DNA of 64,000 nucleotides from Krasilnikovia cinnamomea (GTDB taxonomy: Bacteria; Actinomycetota; Actinomycetes; Mycobacteriales; Micromonosporaceae). Below are positions 34,838 to 44,595 of the stretch, one piece after another; the first letter of the stretch is position 1; each line of letters begins with the position of its first letter. Below the pieces are notes generated by a model, which was not told where the DNA came from, did not search any database, and saw nothing but the letters and a program-made list of their open reading frames with translations. The position numbers were made by a program, and so were the translations under genes. The stretch covers positions 1,240,001-1,304,000 of the forward strand of contig NZ_SHKY01000001.1 in assembly GCF_004217545.1 (NCBI RefSeq), in the 5' to 3' direction.

Positions 34838-36513
34838 CAGGTGCCCAGCGGGTAGCTGGGGGCGTACGTCGCGGGCCACGTCGCATCCGCGTCGTACTTC
34901 GGGGCGTCCATCTTGATCGGGTCGTTTGCGTTGATGTCGCCCACCGCAAACTGGATCATCATGTCGTCGTCCTCGTGGATGAGGTTGTGACAGTGCATCA
35001 TGTACCGGCCACCGGCGTTGCCGGGACCCGTGGTGAACTGCATGAGCACGCTGACCGTCTCGTTCTCGCCGAGGTAGAAGACGTCCTTGCCGCCGCCCTC
35101 CCAGGCGTGTGCCTGGCGGTTGGCGGTGGTGTTCCGGGCGATGATCTTGGCGTCGATCAGGTGGATGTGCAGCGGGTGGAACCAGCCGCCCGACTCGTTG
35201 ACCAGGTCCCAGATCTCGACGTCGTACGGCTTCGGGTTGGCGAAGACCCGCTGGAAGTTGGTCTTCTCGATGTCGTCCCAGGTCTCGCCGTTGATGGTCC
35301 AGACGCCGTGCTTGCGCTCCAGGCGCATGGAGCGGCGCGCCTTGGCCATGGCGGGGGTCAGCTTGTTGACGTCGATCGCGCCGAGGTTCGCGTACGGCTG
35401 CGGGCCGAGGTCCAGCACCGTGGGGATCTTGTACGTGTCCGCCGGGCCGGAGTCCGCGACGACCTCGAACTGCATGACCTTGCCGGTGTTGGCGAAGTCG
35501 ACGTTGTTCTTGTTGCTGAGGTTCCGCAGCTCGATCTTCTGGCCGGGCTTGTACTTCCGGAAGTCGATCAGCACCTCGTAGCGCTCGGCGGCGCCGTGCC
35601 GCCACGACGTCACGGCGTTGACCTTCGGGGTCATGCCGGCGTCGGTCCCGACGACATGGAACGCGTCACCGGTGCTCAGCGCGAACCGGAACGACCGGGA
35701 GATGCTGGCCACCAGCACCCGGAAGCGGTAGACGCGCGGCTTGACCTTCATCTTGGGCCACGGAACCCCGTTCACCAGGATCACGTCGCCCATGAAACCG
35801 GCGTTGTCCTCGCCGTCGAAGGCCACCGAGCCGTCGGCCTTGAACGCCATGTCGCTGACGATCAGCGGCACGTCGAACTCGCCCTGCGGCAACTGCGCCT
35901 GCTCGTACTTGTCGTGCAGGTGGTACATCGCCGCCAGGCCGGCGAACACGTTCTGGGCGGTGGTGCGGTGGTTGTGGTCGTGGTACCAGAGCGTGCGCGC
36001 CTGCTGCCAGTTCGGGTACTGGTAGACCTTGCAGTGGCCCGGGCGGGTCTGGTCGTTGGCGTAGCCGTCGTACTGCGGCAGCGACGCGGAGCCGTGCAGG
36101 TGGGTGACGGTGCTGAACTCGCGGCCGTGCAGCGGGTTCACGGTCAGCTTGTTCGCGATCCGCACCTCGGTACGGGTGCCCTGCTGCACCTTCAGGGTGG
36201 GGCCGGGGAAGATCCCGTTGTACCCGGCGATCTTCGTGGTCAGGCCGGGGACGATGCTGGCCGTGCCGACCTTCTGGGTGAGCGCGTACCGGGCGAACGG
36301 GCCCTTGGCGTCGACACCCTGCGCGTAGGGCAGGAGCACCGGCGGACGCCGGAACATGTTCGTGTACGGCGTGGGCCTGTTCTTCGCCGCGAGCGCGCTG
36401 GAGGCGGCGACAACCTCACCGCCGGAGGCCGCCACGATCAGACCGCCACCGCCGATGGCGAGTGCGCCCTTGAGCAGACCGCGGCGGGTCAGCTTTGAGT
36501 CAGTCATCCGCAT
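34837..36513 (-). CDS. Tat-exported multicopper oxidase
   Basis: The 558-residue protein carries a twin-arginine signal (TRRGLLKGALAIGGGG), so it is exported folded, with copper loaded in the cytosol. All four copper motifs are present: HLHG (138-141), WYHDHNH (176-182), HPLHIH (446-451) and HCHNLIHEDDDMM (507-519). It couples one-electron oxidation of a substrate to reduction of O2 to water. The architecture is that of three-domain CueO/CotA/bilirubin-oxidase-like enzymes; phenols, Cu(I), Mn(II) or bilirubin are possible substrates. M3 (36507) is an alternative start. Its stop overlaps the next gene by one base. It is divergent from a SARP regulator gene across 223 bases holding TGAGGT-type motifs. 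Confidence 0.9.
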   Translation of the reverse strand: MRMTDSKLTRRGLLKGALAIGGGGLIVAASGGEVVAASSALAAKNRPTPYTNMFRRPPVLLPYAQGVDAKGPFARYALTQKVGTASIVPGLTTKIAGYNGIFPGPTLKVQQGTRTEVRIANKLTVNPLHGREFSTVTHLHGSASLPQYDGYANDQTRPGHCKVYQYPNWQQARTLWYHDHNHRTTAQNVFAGLAAMYHLHDKYEQAQLPQGEFDVPLIVSDMAFKADGSVAFDGEDNAGFMGDVILVNGVPWPKMKVKPRVYRFRVLVASISRSFRFALSTGDAFHVVGTDAGMTPKVNAVTSWRHGAAERYEVLIDFRKYKPGQKIELRNLSNKNNVDFANTGKVMQFEVVADSGPADTYKIPTVLDLGPQPYANLGAIDVNKLTPAMAKARRSMRLERKHGVWTINGETWDDIEKTNFQRVFANPKPYDVEIWDLVNESGGWFHPLHIHLIDAKIIARNTTANRQAHAWEGGGKDVFYLGENETVSVLMQFTTGPGNAGGRYMMHCHNLIHEDDDMMIQFAVGDINANDPIKMDAPKYDADATWPATYAPSYPLGT

Positions 36514-36559
36514 TCTCCGCCTTCCACGTACCAGGTGGGCGAGAAGCTAGCGGCGGGCG

Positions 36560-36566
36560 CTGAGGT
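36560..36566 (-). promoter_or_regulatory. Single SARP-type heptamer facing the multicopper oxidase
   Basis: CTGAGGT on the plus strand reads ACCTCAG toward the oxidase gene, 47 bases before its start. It matches the repeat unit at 40730-40769. No good second copy at 11 or 22 bases was found, so it is tentative. Confidence 0.35.
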
Positions 36567-36623
36567 GTCCCGGTGGAAATCCTGTCGCCGGCACCGGGAG
36601 TGGCCGAAAGGACACACAGCAGA

Positions 36624-36652
36624 ACCTCAGCCGCGGCTGGATAAGACCTCAG
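36624..36652 (+). promoter_or_regulatory. Two SARP-type heptamers upstream of the SARP gene
   Basis: ACCTCAG occurs at 36624-36630 and 36646-36652, exactly 22 bases (two 11-base turns) apart, in the same orientation relative to the SARP gene as the four-copy array has relative to the PKD-type gene. A third related element (CTCAGGATCC, repeated at 36679) lies off phase. The pair may serve autoregulation. Confidence 0.5.
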
Positions 36653-36736
36653 GATCCGGCCGGGACGGGAGCGAAAGGCTCAGGATCCCCGGGGACTCAC
36701 CGATCGATGCATCCTGCAGAGGAGGTCATTCAGGCG

Positions 36737-38503
36737 ATGCGGGTCACGGTGCTGGGACCACTGACGGTCGCCGACGGCGACGGCGTCGTGCTGCCCGCCG
36801 GTGAGCTGCCCCGCCGCGCCCGTCAGGTGCTGGCGGTGCTGTCCGCCCGGCACGACCGCATCCAGTCGAAGGACGCCCTGGCCGACGCGGTGTGGGGCAA
36901 CGACCTGCCCGGCAACCACGTCGCCACGCTGGAACACTACGTGTCGATGATCCGGCGGCGGCTGCAGCCCGGGAGCAATGCGGCGTCGTGGTTCATCGTG
37001 ACCCGGGGCAGCGGCTACCTGTTCGACACCGGCCGCGCCGAACTCGACCTCGCCGAGCTGCGTACCCGGATCCGCGGCCTCGACGACCTCCCGCCGGAGG
37101 GCTCCGAGCGGCTGGCCGCGCACGGCCAGATCCTCGCCCTGGCCCGCCAGCTGCCGTTCCCGGAGGACCCGTACGCCGACTGGGCCGAGCCGGCCCGCAC
37201 CGAGGTCCAGTTCGCGGCGGTGAACGCGCTGCTGGCACTCGCCGCGGCCGCGCTGCCCGACGACCCCGCGCGCTCCCTGCGCCTGGCCCAGGAGGCGGTC
37301 GGGCTCAGCCCGTTCCTGGAATCGGGCTACCAGGCCGCCATGTCCGCGGCCGTGGCCATGGACCGGCCCGACGAGGCCCTGCGGATCTTCGACCGGTGCC
37401 GCCGGGTCCTCAACGAGGAGCTGGGGGTGCCGCCATCGGCCGAACTGGTCCGGCTGCAGGCCGCCGCCCTGGCGCACCGCCTCCCCCGCCCCGCCGAGGC
37501 CCAGCCCGCACCGACGCCACCCCCGACCGAGCCGGCCGTTTCCGCGCGGCCGGCCACCCCCCAGACCTCCGAGCTGGACCGGGCCGCCGTCGCACTGGGC
37601 GGCTTCGTGGGCCGCCAGCCGCTGCTGGACGTGCTGTTCGAACCGGCGGCCCCGCTGATGATGCACGTCGTCGGGCCGGTCGGCGCGGGCAAGTCGGCCT
37701 TCCTTACCGAGCTGGCCCGGCGCGCCCCCGGACGGGTCGGCATCGGGCACGCGGGATCGCTGGCCGGGGTGTTCCGGCTGGCGTGGCTGCGCGCCGCCCT
37801 GATCGACCTCGGCGCCGGCCCCGACGTCCTTGCGGCCGTCGACGGCGCCCGGCCGGACCGGGCGCTCGGCCCGGAGGACCTGGAGCTGATCGGTACGGTG
37901 TTCGACCGTCCCGAGCGGGTGTTCCTGGCCGTGGACGACGCGGCGGACCTGGACGCCGCGGGCGTCGCCGAACTCGCCTGGCTCAGCCGGCACTGCCCGC
38001 AGCTGCGCGTGGTGCTGACGTACCGCTACCCGTCGCAGGTCGTCGACCGGCCGCTGGCGGCCCTCGACACGGCGGTGGTGCTGCGGCTCGGCCCGCTCAC
38101 CCACGCCGAACTCGCGCCCCTGGGCGACGAGCGGGTGGCCGAACGCAGCGGCGGGATCCCCGCTCTCGTGCCGGTCGCGACCCGGCCGCCGGAGATCGCC
38201 TGCGCGGTCGCGATGCAGATCGCCCGGCAGCGCACCCGGTGGATGCGCGAGCCCGCCTGGGACGTGCTGCGCCTGTGCGCCGTGCTCGGCCCGCTCAGCG
38301 CCGCCGACCTGGCCCCGCTGACCGGCCGGCCCGTGCCGGAGGTGCTGACCGCCATCGACGACCTGGTGCACGCGCACCTGCTCAGCGACGGCCCCGGCGG
38401 CACGGTGCAGCACCGCAGCTCGCTGGTCCGCGACGCCATCCGGGAACAGGTGTCGCAGGCCTCCAGCGCGCACCTGCGGGAAAAGCTGGCGGCGGCCTCC
38501 TGA
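36737..38503 (+). CDS. SARP-family regulator with BTAD and P-loop ATPase domain
   Basis: This 588-residue regulator has an OmpR-type winged helix (1-95; LEHYVSMIRRRLQPG), a BTAD helical domain (about 100-245; EALRIFDRCRRVLNEELGVPPSAEL), a Pro-rich linker, and a P-loop domain with GPVGAGKS at about 313-320 and a Walker B-like VFLAVDDAADLD. It is shorter than AfsR and lacks TPRs. SARPs bind heptameric direct repeats at 11-base spacing and recruit RNA polymerase. GAGGAGG precedes ATG 36737. It lies among the peroxidase, oxidase and PKD-type genes, and ACCTCAG repeats occur in front of it and in front of the PKD-type gene, so it is the likely activator of this block. Confidence 0.85.
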   Translation: MRVTVLGPLTVADGDGVVLPAGELPRRARQVLAVLSARHDRIQSKDALADAVWGNDLPGNHVATLEHYVSMIRRRLQPGSNAASWFIVTRGSGYLFDTGRAELDLAELRTRIRGLDDLPPEGSERLAAHGQILALARQLPFPEDPYADWAEPARTEVQFAAVNALLALAAAALPDDPARSLRLAQEAVGLSPFLESGYQAAMSAAVAMDRPDEALRIFDRCRRVLNEELGVPPSAELVRLQAAALAHRLPRPAEAQPAPTPPPTEPAVSARPATPQTSELDRAAVALGGFVGRQPLLDVLFEPAAPLMMHVVGPVGAGKSAFLTELARRAPGRVGIGHAGSLAGVFRLAWLRAALIDLGAGPDVLAAVDGARPDRALGPEDLELIGTVFDRPERVFLAVDDAADLDAAGVAELAWLSRHCPQLRVVLTYRYPSQVVDRPLAALDTAVVLRLGPLTHAELAPLGDERVAERSGGIPALVPVATRPPEIACAVAMQIARQRTRWMREPAWDVLRLCAVLGPLSAADLAPLTGRPVPEVLTAIDDLVHAHLLSDGPGGTVQHRSSLVRDAIREQVSQASSAHLREKLAAAS

Positions 38504-38519
38504 GCAGGAGACCGCCGCC
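38488..38519. terminator. Bidirectional terminator overlapping the SARP stop codon
   Basis: GGCGGCGG-C-CTCCT pairs with AGGAG-A-CCGCCGCC around a GAGC loop, with one internal mismatch. The SARP stop TGA lies in the hairpin, and the convergent PKD-type gene ends 28 bases beyond it. Confidence 0.7.
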
Positions 38520-38546
38520 GCTGGTGTTGCTGTTTCGCTCAGCCCG

Positions 38547-40661
38547 TCAGTTGGTCACGCTGACCGCGAAGCCGAGCTGGCGGCCGCCGGTCGTCGAGAC
38601 GAAGCTGACCGTACGCACCGTGCCCGGGTTCGGGCCGGTCACCCGCAGGCTGAACGCCCCGGTCGCGTCCACGTTCGCCGTGCCGATGACCCGGCCGGTG
38701 AGCGTGCTGCCCAGCACCACGGAGACCCGCTGGCCCGCGAGGATGCTGCTGCTGCCCGAGATCCGCCACTCGTTGTTGCCGGTGCGGTAGCGCACCGCCA
38801 GCCCCGAGAACGTCTCCGGCTGCGGCGTGACCACGACCCGGTCGGTGCTCACCCCGGCCGCGTTGCGGACCGTCAGCTCCAGCACCACGGGGGCGTTGTT
38901 GTAGACGTACGTCGCGTTCGGGCCCGGAGCCGCGGGCAGCGCCTGCACCGGGTAGGTGAACGACGGCTTCGCGGACGTCGCGCCGGCCAGCGTCACCGCC
39001 GGGCCGGACACCTGGGTCCACGAGTAGGTCTCGGCCGCGGTCGACTTCGAGCCGTCGAGGGTGACCGCGCGGCCCCGCAGGATGCTCTGGTCGACACCGG
39101 CGTCGGCCTTCGGCGCGACCACATCGGTCACGTCGACCGATGTGGTCGCCTGGCCGGTACCGCCCGGCCCCTCGACGACGACCTTGAACTCGTACCGGCC
39201 CGGTGCCGTCGGCGCGAACGTCGCGAGCGAGGTCGCCGCATTCGTCAGCGTGACGGCCGTACCGGCGGTCTGCGTCCAGGTGTACTTGGTGATCTCACCG
39301 GCCGAGCCGGTGGCGTCCAGGCGCACGGTCTGGTTGACCAGAGCCGGGGTGTCGGCGGTCGCCGCGGCCACCGGGGCGGTCGGCAGGAACTCCCCACCGG
39401 TGCTGACCAGCGGAACGGTGGTGGAACCACCCGCGGCGGAGGTGACCGTGATCGCGGCCGGCGGGGCCGCGACGTTGCTGAACGGCGTCGCGGTGACCGG
39501 ACCGAACCCGGCGACCGACAGGGCCGGGTTGGCCTGCTTGTCGCTGGAGCTGGCCACCACCGTGAGCTGCTGCGTGTCCGCGTCGTACGCGGCCGTGGCC
39601 GTCACGACGTCGACCAGGGCCCGCGTCTTGTGCGTCGTCGGACGGTCGCTGACGTTGACCACCTCGACCTTCGGGTCCGCCGGCAGCGTCCCGGTGAGCG
39701 GGAACCGGCCGTAGTAGCGGCCGTTGTCGCCCCGCAGCTTGGTGTTGTGGAAGCCCAGCGCCGGGTCGGCCTGGATCTCGATGACCTGGCCCGGCTCGCT
39801 GCTGGCGAACACCTCTACCGTGCCGGTGCCGTTCGCGGCCCGGGTGTAGGTGGCCTGGTCGATGTCGACGCCCGCGTTGGTCGCGTAGCGGCCCTGGACA
39901 CTGAACAGGTCCGAGAAGCCGACCTGACCGAGCACCGCACCCGTGCTGGGGTCCAGCTGCTCGATGCGCACGAAGTTGGTGTTGTACGGGCTACCGACGA
40001 CCTTGTGGTCGACGCCCGGGTCGCCGGTGTACCCGGCGGGCGCGGCGGGGGCCACGGCCGGGTCCCACTTCAGGAACGGACCGATCCGGCTGTTGAAGGC
40101 CGAACCGAACGCGAGCGGGGCGGCACCGATGTCCTCGGTCATGTTCACCCCGCGGTCGTCGGCGACGATGTCGTCGATCCCGTACGGGTGGGTGATGCGG
40201 AAGCGCTGGCCCGCGGTGGCGTCGAAGCGGATCCGGACCCGGCCGAAGACCATCTGGTCACCGTCGATCGGCTCCTCGCGGGCGAACGCGGCTTCGAGGT
40301 TCATGCCGATGACCGCGCGCACGCCGTTGGTCAGAGTGACCTCGGAGCCGGCGAGCTGGTAGAAGGACTCACCGGGGAAGTTGTCCGGGAAGGACACCGG
40401 TGCGTCCGGGTCCGGCATCTCGTCGGCCGGGCCCGGGCAGAGCAGGTCGGCCGGGTCGGTGCACAGCTCCAGCCGGACGTTGTTGCTGTCGCGGTACCAG
40501 GCCGGGAAGCCGTGGTCGGCGATCGGGCCGACCTGCGTGAGCTTGCCGGACCGGGGGGCGCTCGGGGTGACGACCACCGCGGCCGCGGTACCGGCCAGCG
40601 GCGCCAACACCGCCGCGATCACGCCCAGCGTGACCGGCAGGCGGGCCAATGTCTTCTTCAT
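38547..40661 (-). CDS. Secreted protein with PKD-like domains
   Basis: The 704-residue exported protein has a clear signal peptide (KKTLARLPVTLGVIAAVLAPLAGTAAA). The first 360 residues form a domain I cannot name, with two Cys (LCTDPADLLCPG) and repeated mentions of fixed loops such as FGRVRIRFDATAG. Then come two PKD-like Ig domains (about 435-520 with ATGSAGEITKYTWTQTAGT, and 525-620 with DGSKSTAAETYSWTQVSG), and a final beta domain that resembles the end of secreted hydrolases. The four-copy SARP-type repeat lies 69 bases upstream of its start, making it the best candidate target of the regulator at 36737. It could be a substrate-binding or surface protein working with the oxidases. Confidence 0.75.
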   Translation of the reverse strand: MKKTLARLPVTLGVIAAVLAPLAGTAAAVVVTPSAPRSGKLTQVGPIADHGFPAWYRDSNNVRLELCTDPADLLCPGPADEMPDPDAPVSFPDNFPGESFYQLAGSEVTLTNGVRAVIGMNLEAAFAREEPIDGDQMVFGRVRIRFDATAGQRFRITHPYGIDDIVADDRGVNMTEDIGAAPLAFGSAFNSRIGPFLKWDPAVAPAAPAGYTGDPGVDHKVVGSPYNTNFVRIEQLDPSTGAVLGQVGFSDLFSVQGRYATNAGVDIDQATYTRAANGTGTVEVFASSEPGQVIEIQADPALGFHNTKLRGDNGRYYGRFPLTGTLPADPKVEVVNVSDRPTTHKTRALVDVVTATAAYDADTQQLTVVASSSDKQANPALSVAGFGPVTATPFSNVAAPPAAITVTSAAGGSTTVPLVSTGGEFLPTAPVAAATADTPALVNQTVRLDATGSAGEITKYTWTQTAGTAVTLTNAATSLATFAPTAPGRYEFKVVVEGPGGTGQATTSVDVTDVVAPKADAGVDQSILRGRAVTLDGSKSTAAETYSWTQVSGPAVTLAGATSAKPSFTYPVQALPAAPGPNATYVYNNAPVVLELTVRNAAGVSTDRVVVTPQPETFSGLAVRYRTGNNEWRISGSSSILAGQRVSVVLGSTLTGRVIGTANVDATGAFSLRVTGPNPGTVRTVSFVSTTGGRQLGFAVSVTN

Positions 40662-40729
40662 GGAACTCCTCAGCAGTTTCCGGGTCCGCCGACGATGGCC
40701 GAACGGCCCGTGGCAGCGGTCTCGTCCGG

Positions 40730-40769
40730 CTGAGGTTCGGTTGAGGTTGCGCTGAGGTCCGGCTGAGGT
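40730..40769 (-). promoter_or_regulatory. Four-copy SARP-type direct repeat (11-bp period)
   Basis: CTGAGGT, TTGAGGT, CTGAGGT and CTGAGGT start at 40730, 40741, 40752 and 40763, each exactly 11 bases apart. SARPs are known to bind heptamer direct repeats at this spacing. The array lies 69-108 bases before the start of the PKD-type gene. The remaining part of 40662-40984 contains the promoter side of the histidine kinase gene and no further gene; CCACC-TAG-GGTGG at 40920-40932 is a minor dyad. Confidence 0.75.
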
Positions 40770-40984
40770 TGACGGTGATCTTCCGGCCAGGGGTGGACGC
40801 TCCGGGAATTCTCCCGAGGGCCAAGTCGCCTATAACGCCACTGCCAGCTATCTACCGCCGGAAGGCCGCATACCGCTAAAACCGCGTACTGCTCGGAAGC
40901 GTCGGATTTCCCATCTTTCCCACCTAGGGTGGACTAGGACTCGGAACCGCGCCCGATCGATCCGGGCGCCGTGAGGGGCTACGC

Positions 40985-42874
<1,890 letters not shown>

Positions 42875-42901
42875 CGTCCGGCCTCCGTCCATTCCGGAGG
42901 G

Positions 42902-43579
42902 TCAGACCGGGCGGGCCACCGCGGCGAACGGCGAGAGCGTGAACCAACCGGGCAACGACCGGCGCAGGGCGGCGGGCCCCTGGATCTCCACGTCACCCGC
43001 CCGCAACGCGGCGGACCAGCTCAGGTCGCCCCGCCACACCCGCACCAGGCTGCGCAGGTCGGCGGTCACCGTGACGGCCACCGGGTGGCCCGGGTCGCCG
43101 TCGCAGACATCCACATCGTCCGGGGTGATGACGAGCCACCAGTCGCGCGATTGCGGCCGCGCATGGGGGAACCGGAACTGCACTACCGTCCGGCCGTCCG
43201 GGACGGCCTCCTGGTCGACGTGCCGGTGCATGTCCCACAGCAGCAGCTTGGGGTCGAGGTCCTCGTCGCCCAGCTCACCGATCCAGCGGGTACCCCAGGC
43301 GCCGAGCGCCTCCACCACCGGACGCAACTCGCGCCCCGCGGGAGTCAGCACGTACCGGACGTCGCCGCCGTCCGCGCGGCGTTCCACCACACCGGCCTTG
43401 ACCAGCTGCTGTAGCCGCCGCGACAGCAGGGTGGGCGACATCCGCGGCAGCCCGCGCCGCAGCTCGTTGAAACGCTCCGAGCCCGACACGAGCTCCCGGA
43501 CGACGAGCAGCGTCCAGCGCTCGTCGAGCAACTCCATCGCCTTGGCGACCGGGCAGAACTGCCGGTACGGAGACCCCAT
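42902..43579 (-). CDS. HxlR-family regulator with C-terminal SCP2-like ligand domain
   Basis: The 225-residue protein has an HxlR winged helix at residues 1-105: CPVAKAMELLDERWTLLVVRELVSG, RFNELRRGLPRMSPTLLSRRLQQL and the wing VRYVLTPAGREL. The C-terminal 110 residues resemble an SCP2-type domain (VTVTADLRSLVRVWRGDLSWSAALRAGDVEIQG), which may bind a hydrophobic ligand. It is divergent from a methyltransferase gene across 112 bases and probably controls it. The N-terminal Cys9 is in the position where redox- or aldehyde-sensing HxlR proteins have a reactive cysteine. Confidence 0.85.
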   Translation of the reverse strand: MGSPYRQFCPVAKAMELLDERWTLLVVRELVSGSERFNELRRGLPRMSPTLLSRRLQQLVKAGVVERRADGGDVRYVLTPAGRELRPVVEALGAWGTRWIGELGDEDLDPKLLLWDMHRHVDQEAVPDGRTVVQFRFPHARPQSRDWWLVITPDDVDVCDGDPGHPVAVTVTADLRSLVRVWRGDLSWSAALRAGDVEIQGPAALRRSLPGWFTLSPFAAVARPV

Positions 43580-43604
43580 GCCGAAAGGCTAGGGGTGGCG
43601 ACGC

Positions 43605-43636
43605 CCCCCGGTACAGATTTCGTACTAGTTCGGGGG
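43605..43636. promoter_or_regulatory. Candidate HxlR operator in the divergent promoter region
   Basis: CCCCCG (43605-43610) and CGGGGG (43631-43636) flank GTAC-N7-GTAC (43611-43625) between the two divergent genes. The dyad is imperfect at its centre, so the call is tentative. Confidence 0.35.
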
Positions 43637-43691
43637 ACGCCGGATTCCTAATGTCGGTTCCGGTCGCAGGGACCGACGAGGGGGAGAAGAG

Positions 43692-44534
43692 ATGAACACG
43701 CAGACGATCGCGCCGGCGCCCACCACCGCGGAGGCCGACCGTACGTTGAAGGCCAAGCACCGGGCCATGTGGGCCCTGGGCGACTATCACCGGGTGGCCG
43801 CCGAGCTGGTCGGCGACCTGGGCGCCGTGCTGGTGGACGCCTGCGCGGTGCGCCCGGGCGACCGGGTGCTGGACGTGGCCGCCGGGTCCGGCAGCGCCGC
43901 GATCCGCGCGGCACTGGCCGGGGGGCGGGTGATCGCCAGCGACCTGACGCCGGAGCTGTTCGAGCCCGGGCAGGCGTGGGCCGCCCAGCACGGCGCCGAG
44001 CTCACCTGGGCGCAGGCGGACGCGGAGAACCTGCCGTATCCCGACGGGGACTTCGACACCGTGCTGTCGTGTCTCGGGGTGATGTTCGCCCCGCACCACC
44101 GCAGCGCCGCGGACGAACTCGCCCGCGTGTGCCGCCCCGGCGGGACCGTCGGGGTGCTGAACTGGACGCCGGAGGGGTTCATCGGCCAGATGTTCGCGAC
44201 GATGAAGCCGTACGCGCCGCCGCCCCCGCCGGGCGCCCAGCCGCCGCCGCTGTGGGGCAGCGAGGAGCACGTCCGGGGGCTGCTCGGTGATCACCTCGAC
44301 GGGCTCACGGCGCGCCGTGGGTCGCTGCGGGTCGACCGGTTCGCCGAGCCGGCGGCGTTCGTCGAGTACTTCAAGGCCAACTACGGGCCCACGATCGCGG
44401 TGTACCGGTCGATCGCCGGTGAGCCGGAGTCGGTGGCCGCGCTCGACCGGGCCCTGACCGAACTGGCCTACCGGTTCCTGCGCGACGGCGTCATGGAGTG
44501 GGAGTACCTGCTGGTCACCGGCCGCCGCCGCTGA
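43692..44534 (+). CDS. Class I SAM-dependent methyltransferase
   Basis: The 280-residue protein has the Rossmann motifs of UbiE/Coq5-like methyltransferases: VLDVAAGSGSAAI (motif I), VIASDLTPELFEPG (motif II), ENLPYPDGDFDTVLSCLGVMF (motif IV region) and VCRPGGTVGVLNWTPEG (post-motif). It transfers methyl from S-adenosylmethionine to a small molecule, substrate unknown. GAGGGGG precedes ATG 43692. Divergence from an HxlR regulator with a ligand domain suggests it is induced by a compound it may detoxify or modify. Confidence 0.85.
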   Translation: MNTQTIAPAPTTAEADRTLKAKHRAMWALGDYHRVAAELVGDLGAVLVDACAVRPGDRVLDVAAGSGSAAIRAALAGGRVIASDLTPELFEPGQAWAAQHGAELTWAQADAENLPYPDGDFDTVLSCLGVMFAPHHRSAADELARVCRPGGTVGVLNWTPEGFIGQMFATMKPYAPPPPPGAQPPPLWGSEEHVRGLLGDHLDGLTARRGSLRVDRFAEPAAFVEYFKANYGPTIAVYRSIAGEPESVAALDRALTELAYRFLRDGVMEWEYLLVTGRRR

Positions 44535-44595
44535 CCTCCTCGGCCTCGGTGAACGGCCCGTCGGTCGCGGTGCTGGCCCCGACTTTCTGCCGCGA

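Noticed and set aside
40920..40932. Short dyad CCACC-TAG-GGTGG before the histidine kinase gene
   Set aside because: Five-base arms are expected by chance in DNA of this composition, and no regulator can be assigned.
42875..42901. Hairpin between the histidine kinase and HxlR genes (CCTCCG/CGGAGG)
   Set aside because: Six base pairs with no T-tract is too weak to call a terminator with confidence.
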